A stretch of 64,000 nucleotides of DNA from Bog-159 sp049511415 (lineage in GTDB: Bacteria > Acidobacteriota > Terriglobia > Bryobacterales > Bryobacteraceae), in assembly GCA_049511415.1 (NCBI GenBank), contig JBEKYC010000023.1:1-64000 (forward strand), in the 5' to 3' direction. The notes below the pieces were generated by a model that did no database searches, was not told the origin of the DNA, and saw nothing but the letters and a program-made list of their open reading frames with translations. How positions within the stretch are numbered: the stretch's first letter is position 1; each line of letters begins with the position of its first letter. Of this stretch, positions 10,819-18,843 are shown in pieces. A program made the position numbers and the translations under genes.

Positions 10819-11604
10819 AACCTCAATCCCTTTTTTCAACCATTCCTGCGTTCCCGCAGCTTCGTCAATGGCGTTCTCCACTTTGCGAACCGATGCCGGC
10901 ATTCCCACTGATACTCCCGCGTAGTCGCGGACGGACATGGACCGGCCATCGATGGAGATCGACGTGATGCATGTCGGCCAGTCGGTAACCGTAGAAAGAT
11001 ATTCTCGATCCAGTGAGAAGTAGTCCGCCTGGCGGAAGACCTCCAGCAGATTTGCCAGCGCCTCACGAGAAATCTGGCGGTGGCGCTCCTGTCTGACCGG
11101 TGATTCCTGTTGGAAAGTGACCCGGCCGTCTCCGTCAATTTGGACTTCGTAGGCAGGGCAAGCGCCAAGACAACTGGTTCGGCGCAGCGTGATTTTTACG
11201 CTGGCCCACTTCTTTACCTCGGGGAACGGGACGTTCCTGGCTGGCAGCCGCTCAGGCGGGAGAATCGATATGTAATCCGTGACGGTCGCCGGAACCGCCC
11301 CTCCATTCTTCTCAAACGGCGTGTACCGCCAGCTCTCAGCCAGATTGACCGCAGCGACCCTCAGCCAGTCGGGCCCCGCAGTCACCTCGATTGCCGTGAT
11401 GGCGCCGTCCTTGTCCACCTCCAACTGGAGCTGAAGACTATCGAAACCGTGTGCGCCGGGGACGCGGATCCAATTGTCGCCTTGAATGCGGTGCGCCGCG
11501 GCTTCCTGTGCGGCAATTACCGTTCGCGTTTGTCCGCATGCCGGATTGGCCGCGCCGAAGAGCGGGATCAATAGTGCAAGATGAAATGTCAGCTTCGGCA
11601 TCAC
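10267..11604 (-). CDS. Secreted TonB_C + DUF6438 protein whose reading frame runs on antisense through the neighbour
   Basis: The protein starts with a signal peptide (MMPKLTFHLALLIPLFGAAN and on, start 11604). Residues about 55-115 look like a TonB C-terminal-type domain (AAVNLAESWRYTPFEKNGG), and about 134-255 are a DUF6438 domain (ITLRRTSCLGACPAYEVQID). The recognisable family ends near TQEWLKKG, about 10826. No stop follows there, so the frame continues another 183 codons on the antisense of the glycosyltransferase and stops at 10267. The tail is Arg/Pro-rich and unlike a folded domain. The true product is probably about 260 residues and its stop codon seems lost, or the base calls there are wrong. 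Confidence 0.7.
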   Translation of the reverse strand: MMPKLTFHLALLIPLFGAANPACGQTRTVIAAQEAAAHRIQGDNWIRVPGAHGFDSLQLQLEVDKDGAITAIEVTAGPDWLRVAAVNLAESWRYTPFEKNGGAVPATVTDYISILPPERLPARNVPFPEVKKWASVKITLRRTSCLGACPAYEVQIDGDGRVTFQQESPVRQERHRQISREALANLLEVFRQADYFSLDREYLSTVTDWPTCITSISIDGRSMSVRDYAGVSVGMPASVRKVENAIDEAAGTQEWLKKGIEVSSRGRNRSRADFVYLHPKPVPLPTRHWRERPPQHIAQGQLRLVAVKVSPHLAHQFDVSPTPGRLPHAREQHQHARILPPVRIVDARRREIRQSPNWHRAAYVAEFRPAQRGSQRPDRGDRLAAALPLDKPGGGFLQAHEIGESQVVLERERIRRIPEVAGDQAGQQRQLAGHFQGPAVKRRAG

Positions 11605-11636
11605 AGCGCCTCTTTGCCACGCTACCTCTATGCAGC

Positions 11637-12788
11637 CTAATGCGGCAAGGCCTTGATCTGCGCAATCACTTGTTGTGCTTCGGTCTGCTTCACATTAGCC
11701 TGCATCAGGGCGTTCAAGTCGTGCCGTCGGCATCCGGAGGCGAACATCGTCCACCCCTGCTGGCGCGCATCCATATATTTCAGTAATAGCGATATCACAC
11801 GCTGCTGGCGCTCCGGCAAGCTGCCTAAAGCGGCCAGCCGGTTCCGCTCGGCGGACCAGGCAGGTATGATTTCCTTTTCGATCTGATCCGCGAGATGCGC
11901 GTCGCCCAGGACCCGTCCGCCCGCTTGTTTCACGGCTGACGAGTAAGCCGCCAGTGCCGTCTTCTCCACCGCGCCCAGCGTTCGTAACTCGGCCTGCAAA
12001 TCGACGGGATGCGGCAGCAGGAACGCCGTGGCCGCGAAGATCAGAGCGGCTCCGCCAACTACCACCATCTGACGGACACCACTCGGCCGCAACTCTTCGA
12101 AAGTCAAGGGACGGCTCAACAGAAGGCCGCACACGAAGCCGGCCGCGAGACCCCCGATATGGGCGGACATGTCGATACCTTGTTTGGCCAGCCCGAATAC
12201 CAGGTTGTAAGCCAAGAAAAATAGCGTGCTTTTGGTCAGCGGGCTTAAGACCTCCAAAGGGATGGCGTCGCTCCTCAAATACGCGATCGCCAGCAGCGCT
12301 CCGTACACCCCGAAAATCGCGCCGGAAGCCCCCGCGCTGGTGACATAGGGATGCCATGCCGAACTGGCCACCGACCCGGCGAGTCCGGCAACCATATAGA
12401 TGAGCAGGAAGTTTAGATTGCCCACCAGGCTTTCCACGAACGGGCCGACCTTCCAGAGCACGAACATGTTGAAAGCCAAGTGCAACAGCCCAATGTGCAC
12501 AAACATCGACGTCACAAGGCGCCACCACTCATGCTGCCCGATTGTCTGCGCTCCGGAATTCGCGCCCCAGGCGACCAGGGCGGGCACCGTGGGATGTTCC
12601 AGATTCACGCCGCTGAAGGCCATCAGCAGGAAAACGCCGATATTCAGCGCGATCAAAGTGTAGGAGAAGAAGGGCGGCGGACTGCTGATGTCCAGCTTTT
12701 CGCGGAATTCCGCAACCGGGTTCACTGGAGGTAGTTCGACCGTCCCCGCAATGGACAAAGTTTCGTTGGCACGATTCAAATCGAACAT
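11637..12788 (-). CDS. Rhomboid family intramembrane serine protease
   Basis: A 383-residue protein. The rhomboid core lies at about 38-225 with six hydrophobic segments, the loop HEWWRLVTSMFVHIGLLHLAFNM (shortened here by region) after TM1, the catalytic serine in GASGAIFG (Ser155) and the catalytic histidine in SAHIGGL (His210). Both catalytic residues are present, so it should be active and cleave membrane proteins. A further TM at about 230-250 and a soluble C-terminal tail of about 130 residues, with no recognised domain, follow. It is encoded 32 bp upstream of the DUF6438 gene on the same strand. Confidence 0.9.
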   Translation of the reverse strand: MFDLNRANETLSIAGTVELPPVNPVAEFREKLDISSPPPFFSYTLIALNIGVFLLMAFSGVNLEHPTVPALVAWGANSGAQTIGQHEWWRLVTSMFVHIGLLHLAFNMFVLWKVGPFVESLVGNLNFLLIYMVAGLAGSVASSAWHPYVTSAGASGAIFGVYGALLAIAYLRSDAIPLEVLSPLTKSTLFFLAYNLVFGLAKQGIDMSAHIGGLAAGFVCGLLLSRPLTFEELRPSGVRQMVVVGGAALIFAATAFLLPHPVDLQAELRTLGAVEKTALAAYSSAVKQAGGRVLGDAHLADQIEKEIIPAWSAERNRLAALGSLPERQQRVISLLLKYMDARQQGWTMFASGCRRHDLNALMQANVKQTEAQQVIAQIKALPH

Positions 12789-12843
12789 ACCGGCGCCCTC
12801 TCAGTATATTGTGAATTTCGATCCCGGAACGTTGCAGTGTGGG

Positions 12844-13710
12844 TCAAACCGGGAACAGTTGCGGCGGCGCTTTCGGATCGAACAGCGGAATGTAGCGGCC
12901 GTCGATATCCGTGAAGCCGTACTCTTTGGCGAGATCCGCCACCCACAACAGTTGGCCCGTCTTCCGGAACACATCGCCATCCGCCGCCAACGCCGCCGCG
13001 GCGCGCCCGATGTATTCCACCGATTCGCTCAAATCGAAGCGGAATTGCTTCTTAAGCTCTTCGGTGGCCATGTGGATCAGGACCCGCTCCGTGCGCATGA
13101 AGCCCGGATTGAGACCCACCACCGCGACCCGCGATTTTTTCAGGTCGTGACTCGTGGCCAGCACCAGGCGATTGAGGTATTCGTGGCCCAGGTCCCAAAG
13201 GATTTGCCCGCGGTAGGCCAGCGGATCGTCGTGCAGATTGTCGGTCACGTGAATGATCAGGCCGTGCTTCTGCTTCACCATCAGGCGGGCGGCTTCCACG
13301 CCGCAGAACCAGGCCGCGTTGATGGTGTTGAGCATGCCGCGCCACATGCCGGGGCTGAGCTGCCAGAAACGCTTCGACCATACCTCCATGACATTGATCC
13401 CCCAGGCGGAATGGGCCAGTACATCCAGCCGGCCCTGTTCCTCCTGCACGCGATGGAACAGCGCGGCGGCTTGCTCTTCGTCGCCCAGATCCACTTGCAC
13501 CGGAATGCCCCGGCCGCCGCGCGCCGTCACCTCCTCGGCGGTATCTTCAATGGTCCCCGGTGCGCCATCTTCAGGCCGGGGTCCGGTGCGCGAGGTGCGC
13601 GCGGCGACGTAGACCGTAGCGCCCGCATCGCCCAGCGCCAGCGCGATGCCCCTTCCGGCGCCGCGGCTGGCGCCTGTAACAATCGCGATCTTTCCTTCCA
13701 AAGGTTTCAT
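12844..13710 (-). CDS. SDR-family protein lacking the canonical YxxxK active site
   Basis: A 288-residue Rossmann-fold protein with the SDR cofactor motif TGASRGAGRGIA (12-23) and the later NPG motif (VVGLNPGFMRTE). The DHRS1-like architecture is clear. Where YxxxK is expected, the sequence reads ILWDLGHEYLNRL, that is W and H in place of Tyr and Lys, and the upstream catalytic Ser region reads VTDN. It may be a redox-inactive binder or use another mechanism. It is divergent from the WYL regulator gene, with 62 bp between the starts holding an inverted repeat, so it is a likely target of that regulator. Confidence 0.85.
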   Translation of the reverse strand: MKPLEGKIAIVTGASRGAGRGIALALGDAGATVYVAARTSRTGPRPEDGAPGTIEDTAEEVTARGGRGIPVQVDLGDEEQAAALFHRVQEEQGRLDVLAHSAWGINVMEVWSKRFWQLSPGMWRGMLNTINAAWFCGVEAARLMVKQKHGLIIHVTDNLHDDPLAYRGQILWDLGHEYLNRLVLATSHDLKKSRVAVVGLNPGFMRTERVLIHMATEELKKQFRFDLSESVEYIGRAAAALAADGDVFRKTGQLLWVADLAKEYGFTDIDGRYIPLFDPKAPPQLFPV

Positions 13711-13733
13711 GCAAGCAGTGTAGACGGCAATTC

Positions 13734-13750
13734 ATGACACCTGTTGTCAT
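13734..13750. promoter_or_regulatory. Inverted repeat ATGACA-N5-TGTCAT in divergent SDR/WYL promoter
   Basis: Perfect 6-bp arms separated by 5 bases lie in the middle of the 62-bp region between the divergent SDR and WYL-regulator starts. The position and symmetry fit an operator for the dimeric regulator encoded next door, controlling both directions. Binding is inferred. Confidence 0.55.
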
Positions 13751-13772
13751 ATTTTGCTGATAAAGTTTCCCT

Positions 13773-14720
13773 ATGCGCGGCGATCGTCTGCTTTCCATCC
13801 TTCTGGTGCTGCAGGTCGAGCGGCGGGTGACCGCGCGCGATCTGGCCCAGCGCCTGGAAGTCTCCGCGCGCACGATCCTGCGGGATATGGACGCGCTGAG
13901 CGGCGCGGGCGTGCCGGTGGTGGCGGAGCGCGGCGTAGGCGGCGGTTGGAGCCTGCTGGAGGAGTATCAAACCCGGCTCACCGGACTGAACGCGGCGGAG
14001 ATCCAATCGCTGTTCCTGGCGCGGCCCACGCGCTTGCTGGCGGACCTGGGCCTGAGCCAGGACGCCGAAGCCGCGCTCATCAAACTCCAGGCGTCCCTGC
14101 CGGCCGCCTCGCGCCCGCAGGCGGATTTCGCCCGGCAGCGCATTCTGGTGGACACGCGCGGCTGGCGCGATCCGGCGGAATCGGTCGCCTGTCTGCCGGT
14201 GCTGCTGGACGCGCTGTGGCGGGAGCGGCGGGTGCGATTCGTGTATCAACGCGTGTTGGGCGAAGCCGGCGAGCGCACGGTCGATCCGCTGGGGCTGGTG
14301 GCCAAGGGCAGCACCTGGTATCTGATTTCGACGGCCGATGGCGAGCCGCGCACCTACCGTGTGTCGCGCGTGCGCGAGGCCGCGATTCTGGACAGCCCGG
14401 CGCGGCGGCCGGCCGGGTTCGATCTGGCGGCCTATTGGGAGCGTTCCGCCGCGGAGTTCCGCGAAAAGCTGCCGCGCTATTACGCCACGTTCCGGGCCGG
14501 TCCGGACGTGATGCGATGGGTGCGCTATCGCGGCTGGCGTTTGGAGGAGGAAACCGCCGAGGGCGAAGCGGTGCGGGTGCGGGTGCGGTTCGACGCCGAA
14601 GAAGAAGCGCTGCAATTCGCGCTCAGCTTCGGGGCGCGGATCGAGGTGCTCGAGCCGGCTGAGTTGCGGGAGAGGACGGCTGCGGCGGCGGCCGAGATTA
14701 TGGCGGTTTACCAGCCTTGA
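13773..14720 (+). CDS. HTH/WYL-domain transcriptional regulator (YafY type)
   Basis: A 315-residue protein. An N-terminal winged helix of the HTH_11 type (residues 3-60: LLSILLVLQ...VTARDLAQRLEVSARTILRD) is followed by a linker and a WYL domain (about 135-205) carrying the STWYLIS motif and the YRVSRVREA strand, then a C-terminal WCX-like extension. WYL domains sense ligands such as nucleotides or nucleic acids. It is divergently transcribed from the SDR gene, which is the usual arrangement for a YafY-type regulator and its target. Its stop codon overlaps the -35 box of the argF promoter. Confidence 0.9.
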   Translation: MRGDRLLSILLVLQVERRVTARDLAQRLEVSARTILRDMDALSGAGVPVVAERGVGGGWSLLEEYQTRLTGLNAAEIQSLFLARPTRLLADLGLSQDAEAALIKLQASLPAASRPQADFARQRILVDTRGWRDPAESVACLPVLLDALWRERRVRFVYQRVLGEAGERTVDPLGLVAKGSTWYLISTADGEPRTYRVSRVREAAILDSPARRPAGFDLAAYWERSAAEFREKLPRYYATFRAGPDVMRWVRYRGWRLEEETAEGEAVRVRVRFDAEEEALQFALSFGARIEVLEPAELRERTAAAAAEIMAVYQP

Positions 14721-14745
14721 CAAACCCGGCCGCTTTTTGTAATAT
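14717..14745 (+). promoter_or_regulatory. Sigma70-type promoter of the arg operon
   Basis: TTGACA at 14717-14722 and TAATAT at 14740-14745 are separated by exactly 17 bases, close to the bacterial housekeeping consensus. The expected transcription start is near 14752, inside the adjoining inverted repeats, so a bound repressor would block it. The -35 box shares bases with the stop of the upstream WYL gene. Confidence 0.8.
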
Positions 14746-14772
14746 TATTCATTGTAGTGAATAATCATTCAC
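14744..14772. promoter_or_regulatory. ARG-box-like operator: two overlapping inverted repeats
   Basis: Two perfect palindromes overlap. ATTATTCA-N6-TGAATAAT spans 14744-14765, and GTGAAT-AATC-ATTCAC spans 14757-14772. The second matches the known ArgR box pattern TGAAT-W4-ATTCA apart from one central base. It covers the predicted transcription start of argF, and argR itself is the last gene of the operon. Arginine-dependent repression by ArgR is therefore a strong inference. Confidence 0.8.
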
Positions 14773-14786
14773 AACGAGGTGCCGCC

Positions 14787-15734
14787 GTGGCTGCTTTCCC
14801 CATCTCCCGACAACAAACCACCCGCATCGCCGCCCCGGACCTCCGCCGTGACCTCGACCTCACCGACGACGAACTGGCCGGCCTGCTCGACCTAGCCGCC
14901 GACATCAAACAGTCGCCGCGCGCGTACGCCCACGCCCTGGACGGCAAGTATCTCGGCCTGCTCTTCGAAAAAGCTTCCCTGCGCACCCGGCTCACCTTCG
15001 AACTGGCCATCAAGCAACTGGGCGGCGATTGCGTTTTCAGCGAAGGCCCGCTGGGCGTGCGCGAACCCGTTAAAGATGTCGCCCGCAACCTGGACCGCTG
15101 GGTAGACGCCATTGTAGCCCGCACCTTCTCGCAGGACACTGTCGACGAATTGGCGCACTGGTCTTCCGTGCCGGTCATCAACGCCTTGAGCGATCTGTAT
15201 CACCCCTGCCAAGTGCTGGCCGACGTTCTCACGCTGAAAGAGCACTTCGGCGAATTCAACGGACTCAAGCTGGCATTCTGCGGCGACGGCAACAACGTGG
15301 CGCATTCGCTGATGCTGACCTGCGCGCGCCTGGGTATCGATTTCGCCATCGCCACGCCGCACGGCTACGAGCCGAATCCGGAAATCGTGGCGCAGGCCGA
15401 CGGCCTCGCGGCCGTGTCCGGTTCCACGCTGCAGCTCACCGACGATCCGGCGGAAGCCGTCGCCGGGGCACACGCCGTCTACACCGACGTCTGGACCAGC
15501 ATGGGTCAGGAGAAGGAATCCGCGAAGCGGCGCAAGGCGTTCGCCCCGTATCAAGTCAACGAAACGCTGTTTGCGCTGGCCCGGCCGGACGCCGTCTTCA
15601 TGCACTGCCTGCCCGCGCACCGCGAAGAAGAAGTCACCGATTCCGTCATCGAGCACAGCCGCTCGGTGGTTTTCGATCAAGCCGAAAATCGCCTGCATGC
15701 GCAGAAGGCGCTGCTGCTCATGATGCTGGGATAA
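14787..15734 (+). CDS. argF: Ornithine carbamoyltransferase
   Basis: A 315-residue cytoplasmic enzyme that makes citrulline from ornithine and carbamoyl phosphate. The carbamoyl-phosphate motif reads EKASLRTR (61-68; the usual form is S-T-R-T-R). HPCQVLADVLTL, the DVWTSMGQE loop and the HCLPAHR ornithine-site motif are all present. GTG 14787 is preferred, since GAGG lies at 14776-14779 with 7-base spacing. An in-frame GTG at 14757 would place translation inside the operator. It is the first gene of argF-G-H-R and is followed by argG after 10 bases. Confidence 0.93.
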   Translation: MAAFPISRQQTTRIAAPDLRRDLDLTDDELAGLLDLAADIKQSPRAYAHALDGKYLGLLFEKASLRTRLTFELAIKQLGGDCVFSEGPLGVREPVKDVARNLDRWVDAIVARTFSQDTVDELAHWSSVPVINALSDLYHPCQVLADVLTLKEHFGEFNGLKLAFCGDGNNVAHSLMLTCARLGIDFAIATPHGYEPNPEIVAQADGLAAVSGSTLQLTDDPAEAVAGAHAVYTDVWTSMGQEKESAKRRKAFAPYQVNETLFALARPDAVFMHCLPAHREEEVTDSVIEHSRSVVFDQAENRLHAQKALLLMMLG

Positions 15735-15744
15735 TCACTGGAAT

Positions 15745-16959
15745 ATGAACAAACCGAAGAAGGTCGCCCTGGCGTACTCGGGCGGCTTGGATACCTCTGT
15801 CATCATCCCCTGGTTGAAGGAGAATTACGGCTGCGACGTGGTCGCGGTATGCGGCGATATCGGCCAGGGCGGCGACGAGTTGACCGGCCTGGAAGCGAAA
15901 GCCTTCCGCACGGGCGCCTCCGAAGTACATGTCGCGGACATGCGCGAGGAGTTCGTCACCGAGTATCTGTGGAAACTGGTGCGCTCCGGCGGCGTCTACG
16001 AGCACAAGTATCTGCTGGGCACCTCCATCGCGCGGCCGCTGCTGGCAAAGAAACAGGTGGAAGTGGCGCTGGCCACCGGTTGCGACGGCCTGGCGCACGG
16101 CTGCACGGGCAAGGGCAACGATCAGGTGCGCTTTGAGCTCACTTACAAAGCGCTGGCGCCGCATCTCGCGGTGATCGCGCCCTGGCGCGAATGGAACATC
16201 GTGTCGCGCGAGGACGCCATCGCTTATGCGGCGGCGCACAACGTGCCCATCGCGCAATCCACTACCAAGATCTACAGCCGCGACCGCAACCTCTGGCACA
16301 TCTCGCACGAAGGCGGCGCGCTGGAAGATCCCGCCAACCCCGCGCCGGACGATATCTGGATGCTCACGCGCAGTCCTCGGGAAGCCCCGGACCAGCCCGC
16401 GGAAGTCACCATCGGATTCGAAGCGGGCGTGCCCGTTTCGGTGAATGGCGCGCGGCTGACTGGCGTTGAAATCGTGGAGCAGCTCAACGCCATCGGCGGC
16501 GCGCACGGCATCGGGCGCATCGACCTGGTGGAGAATCGCTTCGTGGGCATGAAATCGCGCGGCTGCTACGAGACTCCCGGCGGCACGCTGATCTACGCGG
16601 CGCATCGCGAACTGGAAGCGCTGACGCTCGATCGGCAGACCTTGCACTACAAGCAGCGCCTGGCGCTCGACTACGCCGAGATGGTCTATAACGGGCTGTG
16701 GTTTACGCCGCTGCGCGCGGCGCTGGATGCCTTCTTCGCGGCGGTCAGCGCGCCGGTTAGGGGCGAAGTTACGCTGCAGCTGTACAAAGGCAACCTGGAG
16801 CCGGTGAGCCGCAAGTCGCCCAATTCGCTCTACTCGCTGGATATCGCCAGCTTCACCATGGGCGCGTCCTACGATCAGAAGGACGCGCTGGGCTTCATCA
16901 ACCTGATCGGCCTGCCCATCAAGGTGCGCGCCGCATTGGCTGCCGAAAAATCCGCATGA
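15745..16959 (+). CDS. argG: Argininosuccinate synthase
   Basis: A 404-residue enzyme that condenses citrulline and aspartate with ATP. The N-terminal PP-loop is ALAYSGGLDTSV (9-20). The sequences GHGCTGKGNDQVRFE-like (AHGCTGKGNDQVRFE), LLGTSIARPL and SPNSLYSLDIASF-type are typical of the family. Length matches the bacterial norm. The stop overlaps the argH start by four bases (ATGA), which indicates coupled translation. It is the second step encoded in this operon. Confidence 0.96.
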   Translation: MNKPKKVALAYSGGLDTSVIIPWLKENYGCDVVAVCGDIGQGGDELTGLEAKAFRTGASEVHVADMREEFVTEYLWKLVRSGGVYEHKYLLGTSIARPLLAKKQVEVALATGCDGLAHGCTGKGNDQVRFELTYKALAPHLAVIAPWREWNIVSREDAIAYAAAHNVPIAQSTTKIYSRDRNLWHISHEGGALEDPANPAPDDIWMLTRSPREAPDQPAEVTIGFEAGVPVSVNGARLTGVEIVEQLNAIGGAHGIGRIDLVENRFVGMKSRGCYETPGGTLIYAAHRELEALTLDRQTLHYKQRLALDYAEMVYNGLWFTPLRAALDAFFAAVSAPVRGEVTLQLYKGNLEPVSRKSPNSLYSLDIASFTMGASYDQKDALGFINLIGLPIKVRAALAAEKSA

Positions 16960-18335
16960 AACTCTGGGGCGGCCGCTTCGAAACCGGCCCATCCGAAATC
17001 TTCGAGCGCTTTTCGGGATCGCTGCACTTCGACCGCCGTCTGATCGGCGCCGACATACAGGGTTCGCAGGCCTTCGCGCGGGCGCTGGAGCAAGCCGGCA
17101 TCCTCAGCGCCGAGGAGCGCGCCCGCATCGTGGAGGCGCTCGACCAGATCCGCGAAGAAGCCGCCGAACCGGAATTCTTCGCCGGAGCGGAGGATGAAGA
17201 CGTCCACACCCTAGTCATCCGCAAGCTGAAGGAACATGCCGGCGCGGTGGCGGACAAGATCCATACCGGGCGCAGCCGCAACGAACAGGTTTCGCTCGAT
17301 CTGCGCTTGTGGCTGCGCGGCGAATGCGACCGCGTGCGCGGGCTGATCGCCGGCGTGATGCAGGCGCTCGTCGATCAAGCCGCCCGCTATCCGGACGCCG
17401 TCATTCCCGGCTACACGCACACCCGCCGCGCGCAGGCCGTGCTCTGGCCGCACTATCTGCTGGCCTATTTCGAAATGTTCGCGCGGGATGCCGAACGCTT
17501 CGCCGAGGCGCGCCGGCGCACCAACGTGATGCCGCTCGGTTCCGGCGCGCTGGCCGGCAGCGGTTTCCCGTTCGACCGCGAAGCCATGGCGCGCGACATG
17601 GGCTTCGCCGCGCTCACCGCCAACAGCATGGACGTTTCCGCGGATCGCGATTTTGCGCTCGATTTCCTGTACGCGGCGTCGGTGACCATGCTGCACCTGA
17701 GCCGCCTGTCCGAAGACTGGATTCTGTATTCCGGCGAAGAGTACGGCTGGCTGGACCTGGCCGACGAAGTCACCAGCGGTTCCAGCCTCATGCCCCAGAA
17801 GAAGAACCCGGATTCGCTCGAACTGATCCGCGGCAAATGCGGGCGCGTACTGGGCTGCCTCAACTCACTCATGATTACCATGAAGGGCCTGCCGCTGACC
17901 TACAATCGGGACATGCAGGAGGATAAAGAGCCGCTGTTCGACGCCGCCAACCAGGTGAGCGGATCGCTCGAAATGGCGCAGGCCGTTATTGCGTCCGCGC
18001 GCCTGAATCCGGAGCGTCCGCTGGCCGCCGTGCAGGAAAGCTGGGTCATTGCCACGGATCTCGCCGAAGCGCTGGCGCGCGCCGGAACGCCGTTCCACCA
18101 GGCCCATCAACTGGTCGGCAAGCTGGTGCTCGAAAGCGTGCGCACCGGCCGTAAGCCGGCCGACTGGTCCGCCGACGAACTGCAGCGATTCGCACCCGAG
18201 TTCACCCCGGACATGGCGCGTCTGCTGGATGCGCGCGCAGGCCTGCGCACCCGCGAGATCGCCGGCGGCACGGGTCCGCAAGCGGTCGCCCAGGCGCTGG
18301 CGCAAGCACGCGTGCGGCTCGCGAAGATGGTATGA
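16956..18335 (+). CDS. argH: Argininosuccinate lyase
   Basis: A 459-residue enzyme of the fumarase/aspartase superfamily that releases arginine and fumarate. The signature GSSLMPQKKNPD is at about 277-288, the N-terminus reads LWGGRF as in most ArgH, and TGRSRNEQVSLDLRLW contains the conserved substrate loop. Length is normal. It overlaps argG upstream and argR downstream, each by four bases. Confidence 0.96.
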   Translation: MKLWGGRFETGPSEIFERFSGSLHFDRRLIGADIQGSQAFARALEQAGILSAEERARIVEALDQIREEAAEPEFFAGAEDEDVHTLVIRKLKEHAGAVADKIHTGRSRNEQVSLDLRLWLRGECDRVRGLIAGVMQALVDQAARYPDAVIPGYTHTRRAQAVLWPHYLLAYFEMFARDAERFAEARRRTNVMPLGSGALAGSGFPFDREAMARDMGFAALTANSMDVSADRDFALDFLYAASVTMLHLSRLSEDWILYSGEEYGWLDLADEVTSGSSLMPQKKNPDSLELIRGKCGRVLGCLNSLMITMKGLPLTYNRDMQEDKEPLFDAANQVSGSLEMAQAVIASARLNPERPLAAVQESWVIATDLAEALARAGTPFHQAHQLVGKLVLESVRTGRKPADWSADELQRFAPEFTPDMARLLDARAGLRTREIAGGTGPQAVAQALAQARVRLAKMV

Positions 18336-18769
18336 GCAAAGCCTACCGCCACGGCCAGATCCTCAAAGTCATCCGCGGCAAGACTATTCGCACGCAGGAT
18401 GAGCTGGCTCGCGAGTTGCAGCAGTCCGGGCTGGCCGCCACGCAGGTCACGCTTTCGCGCGACATTCGCGAACTCCGGCTGGTGAAGACCCAGGACGGCT
18501 ATCGCGAGATGCTGCCCGAAGAGTCGGGGCCCTCGTTCCGCACGCTGGCCGCGGAATTTCTGCACGACGTGCGGGCCGCGCAGAACCTGGTGGTCCTGCG
18601 CACTTCGCCGGGCCACGCCAACTCCGTGGCCGTGGCGCTCGACAACGAAGAGTGGCCGGAGGTGGTGGGCACCATCGCCGGCGACGACACCATCCTGGTC
18701 ATCGCGTCCGACAACGCCACCGCGGAGTCCGTGCGCAAACGCTTCCTGCAATTGATCGAACGCGCCTGA
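18332..18769 (+). CDS. argR: Arginine repressor
   Basis: A 145-residue regulator. The N-terminal winged helix contains RTQDELARELQQSGLAATQV and TLSRDIRELRLVK, characteristic of ArgR/AhrC. The C-terminal oligomerisation and arginine-binding domain has GTIAGDDTILV (about 111-121), with the Asp residues that contact arginine. It is encoded at the end of the arg operon in an ATGA overlap, so it is likely autoregulated through the operator before argF. Confidence 0.95.
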   Translation: MSKAYRHGQILKVIRGKTIRTQDELARELQQSGLAATQVTLSRDIRELRLVKTQDGYREMLPEESGPSFRTLAAEFLHDVRAAQNLVVLRTSPGHANSVAVALDNEEWPEVVGTIAGDDTILVIASDNATAESVRKRFLQLIERA

Positions 18770-18802
18770 GCAAATCACCCGGCAACGCAGTGCTTTTCGT
18801 GC

Positions 18803-18840
18803 TTGCAAAATTAAAACAGCTGTTTTAAAATACTGTTTTA
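18803..18840 (+). promoter_or_regulatory. Promoter with embedded 18-bp palindromic operator of the TetR gene
   Basis: TTGCAA (18803-18808), a 17-base spacer and TAAAAT (18826-18831) form a promoter. The spacer contains the perfect palindrome TTAAAACAGCTGTTTTAA (18811-18828), and a further half-site CTGTTTTA lies at 18833-18840, just before the start codon. The placement suits autorepression by the TetR protein. The predicted RNA start (about 18838) leaves a leader of only about 6 bases. Confidence 0.75.
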
Positions 18841-18843
18841 TCC

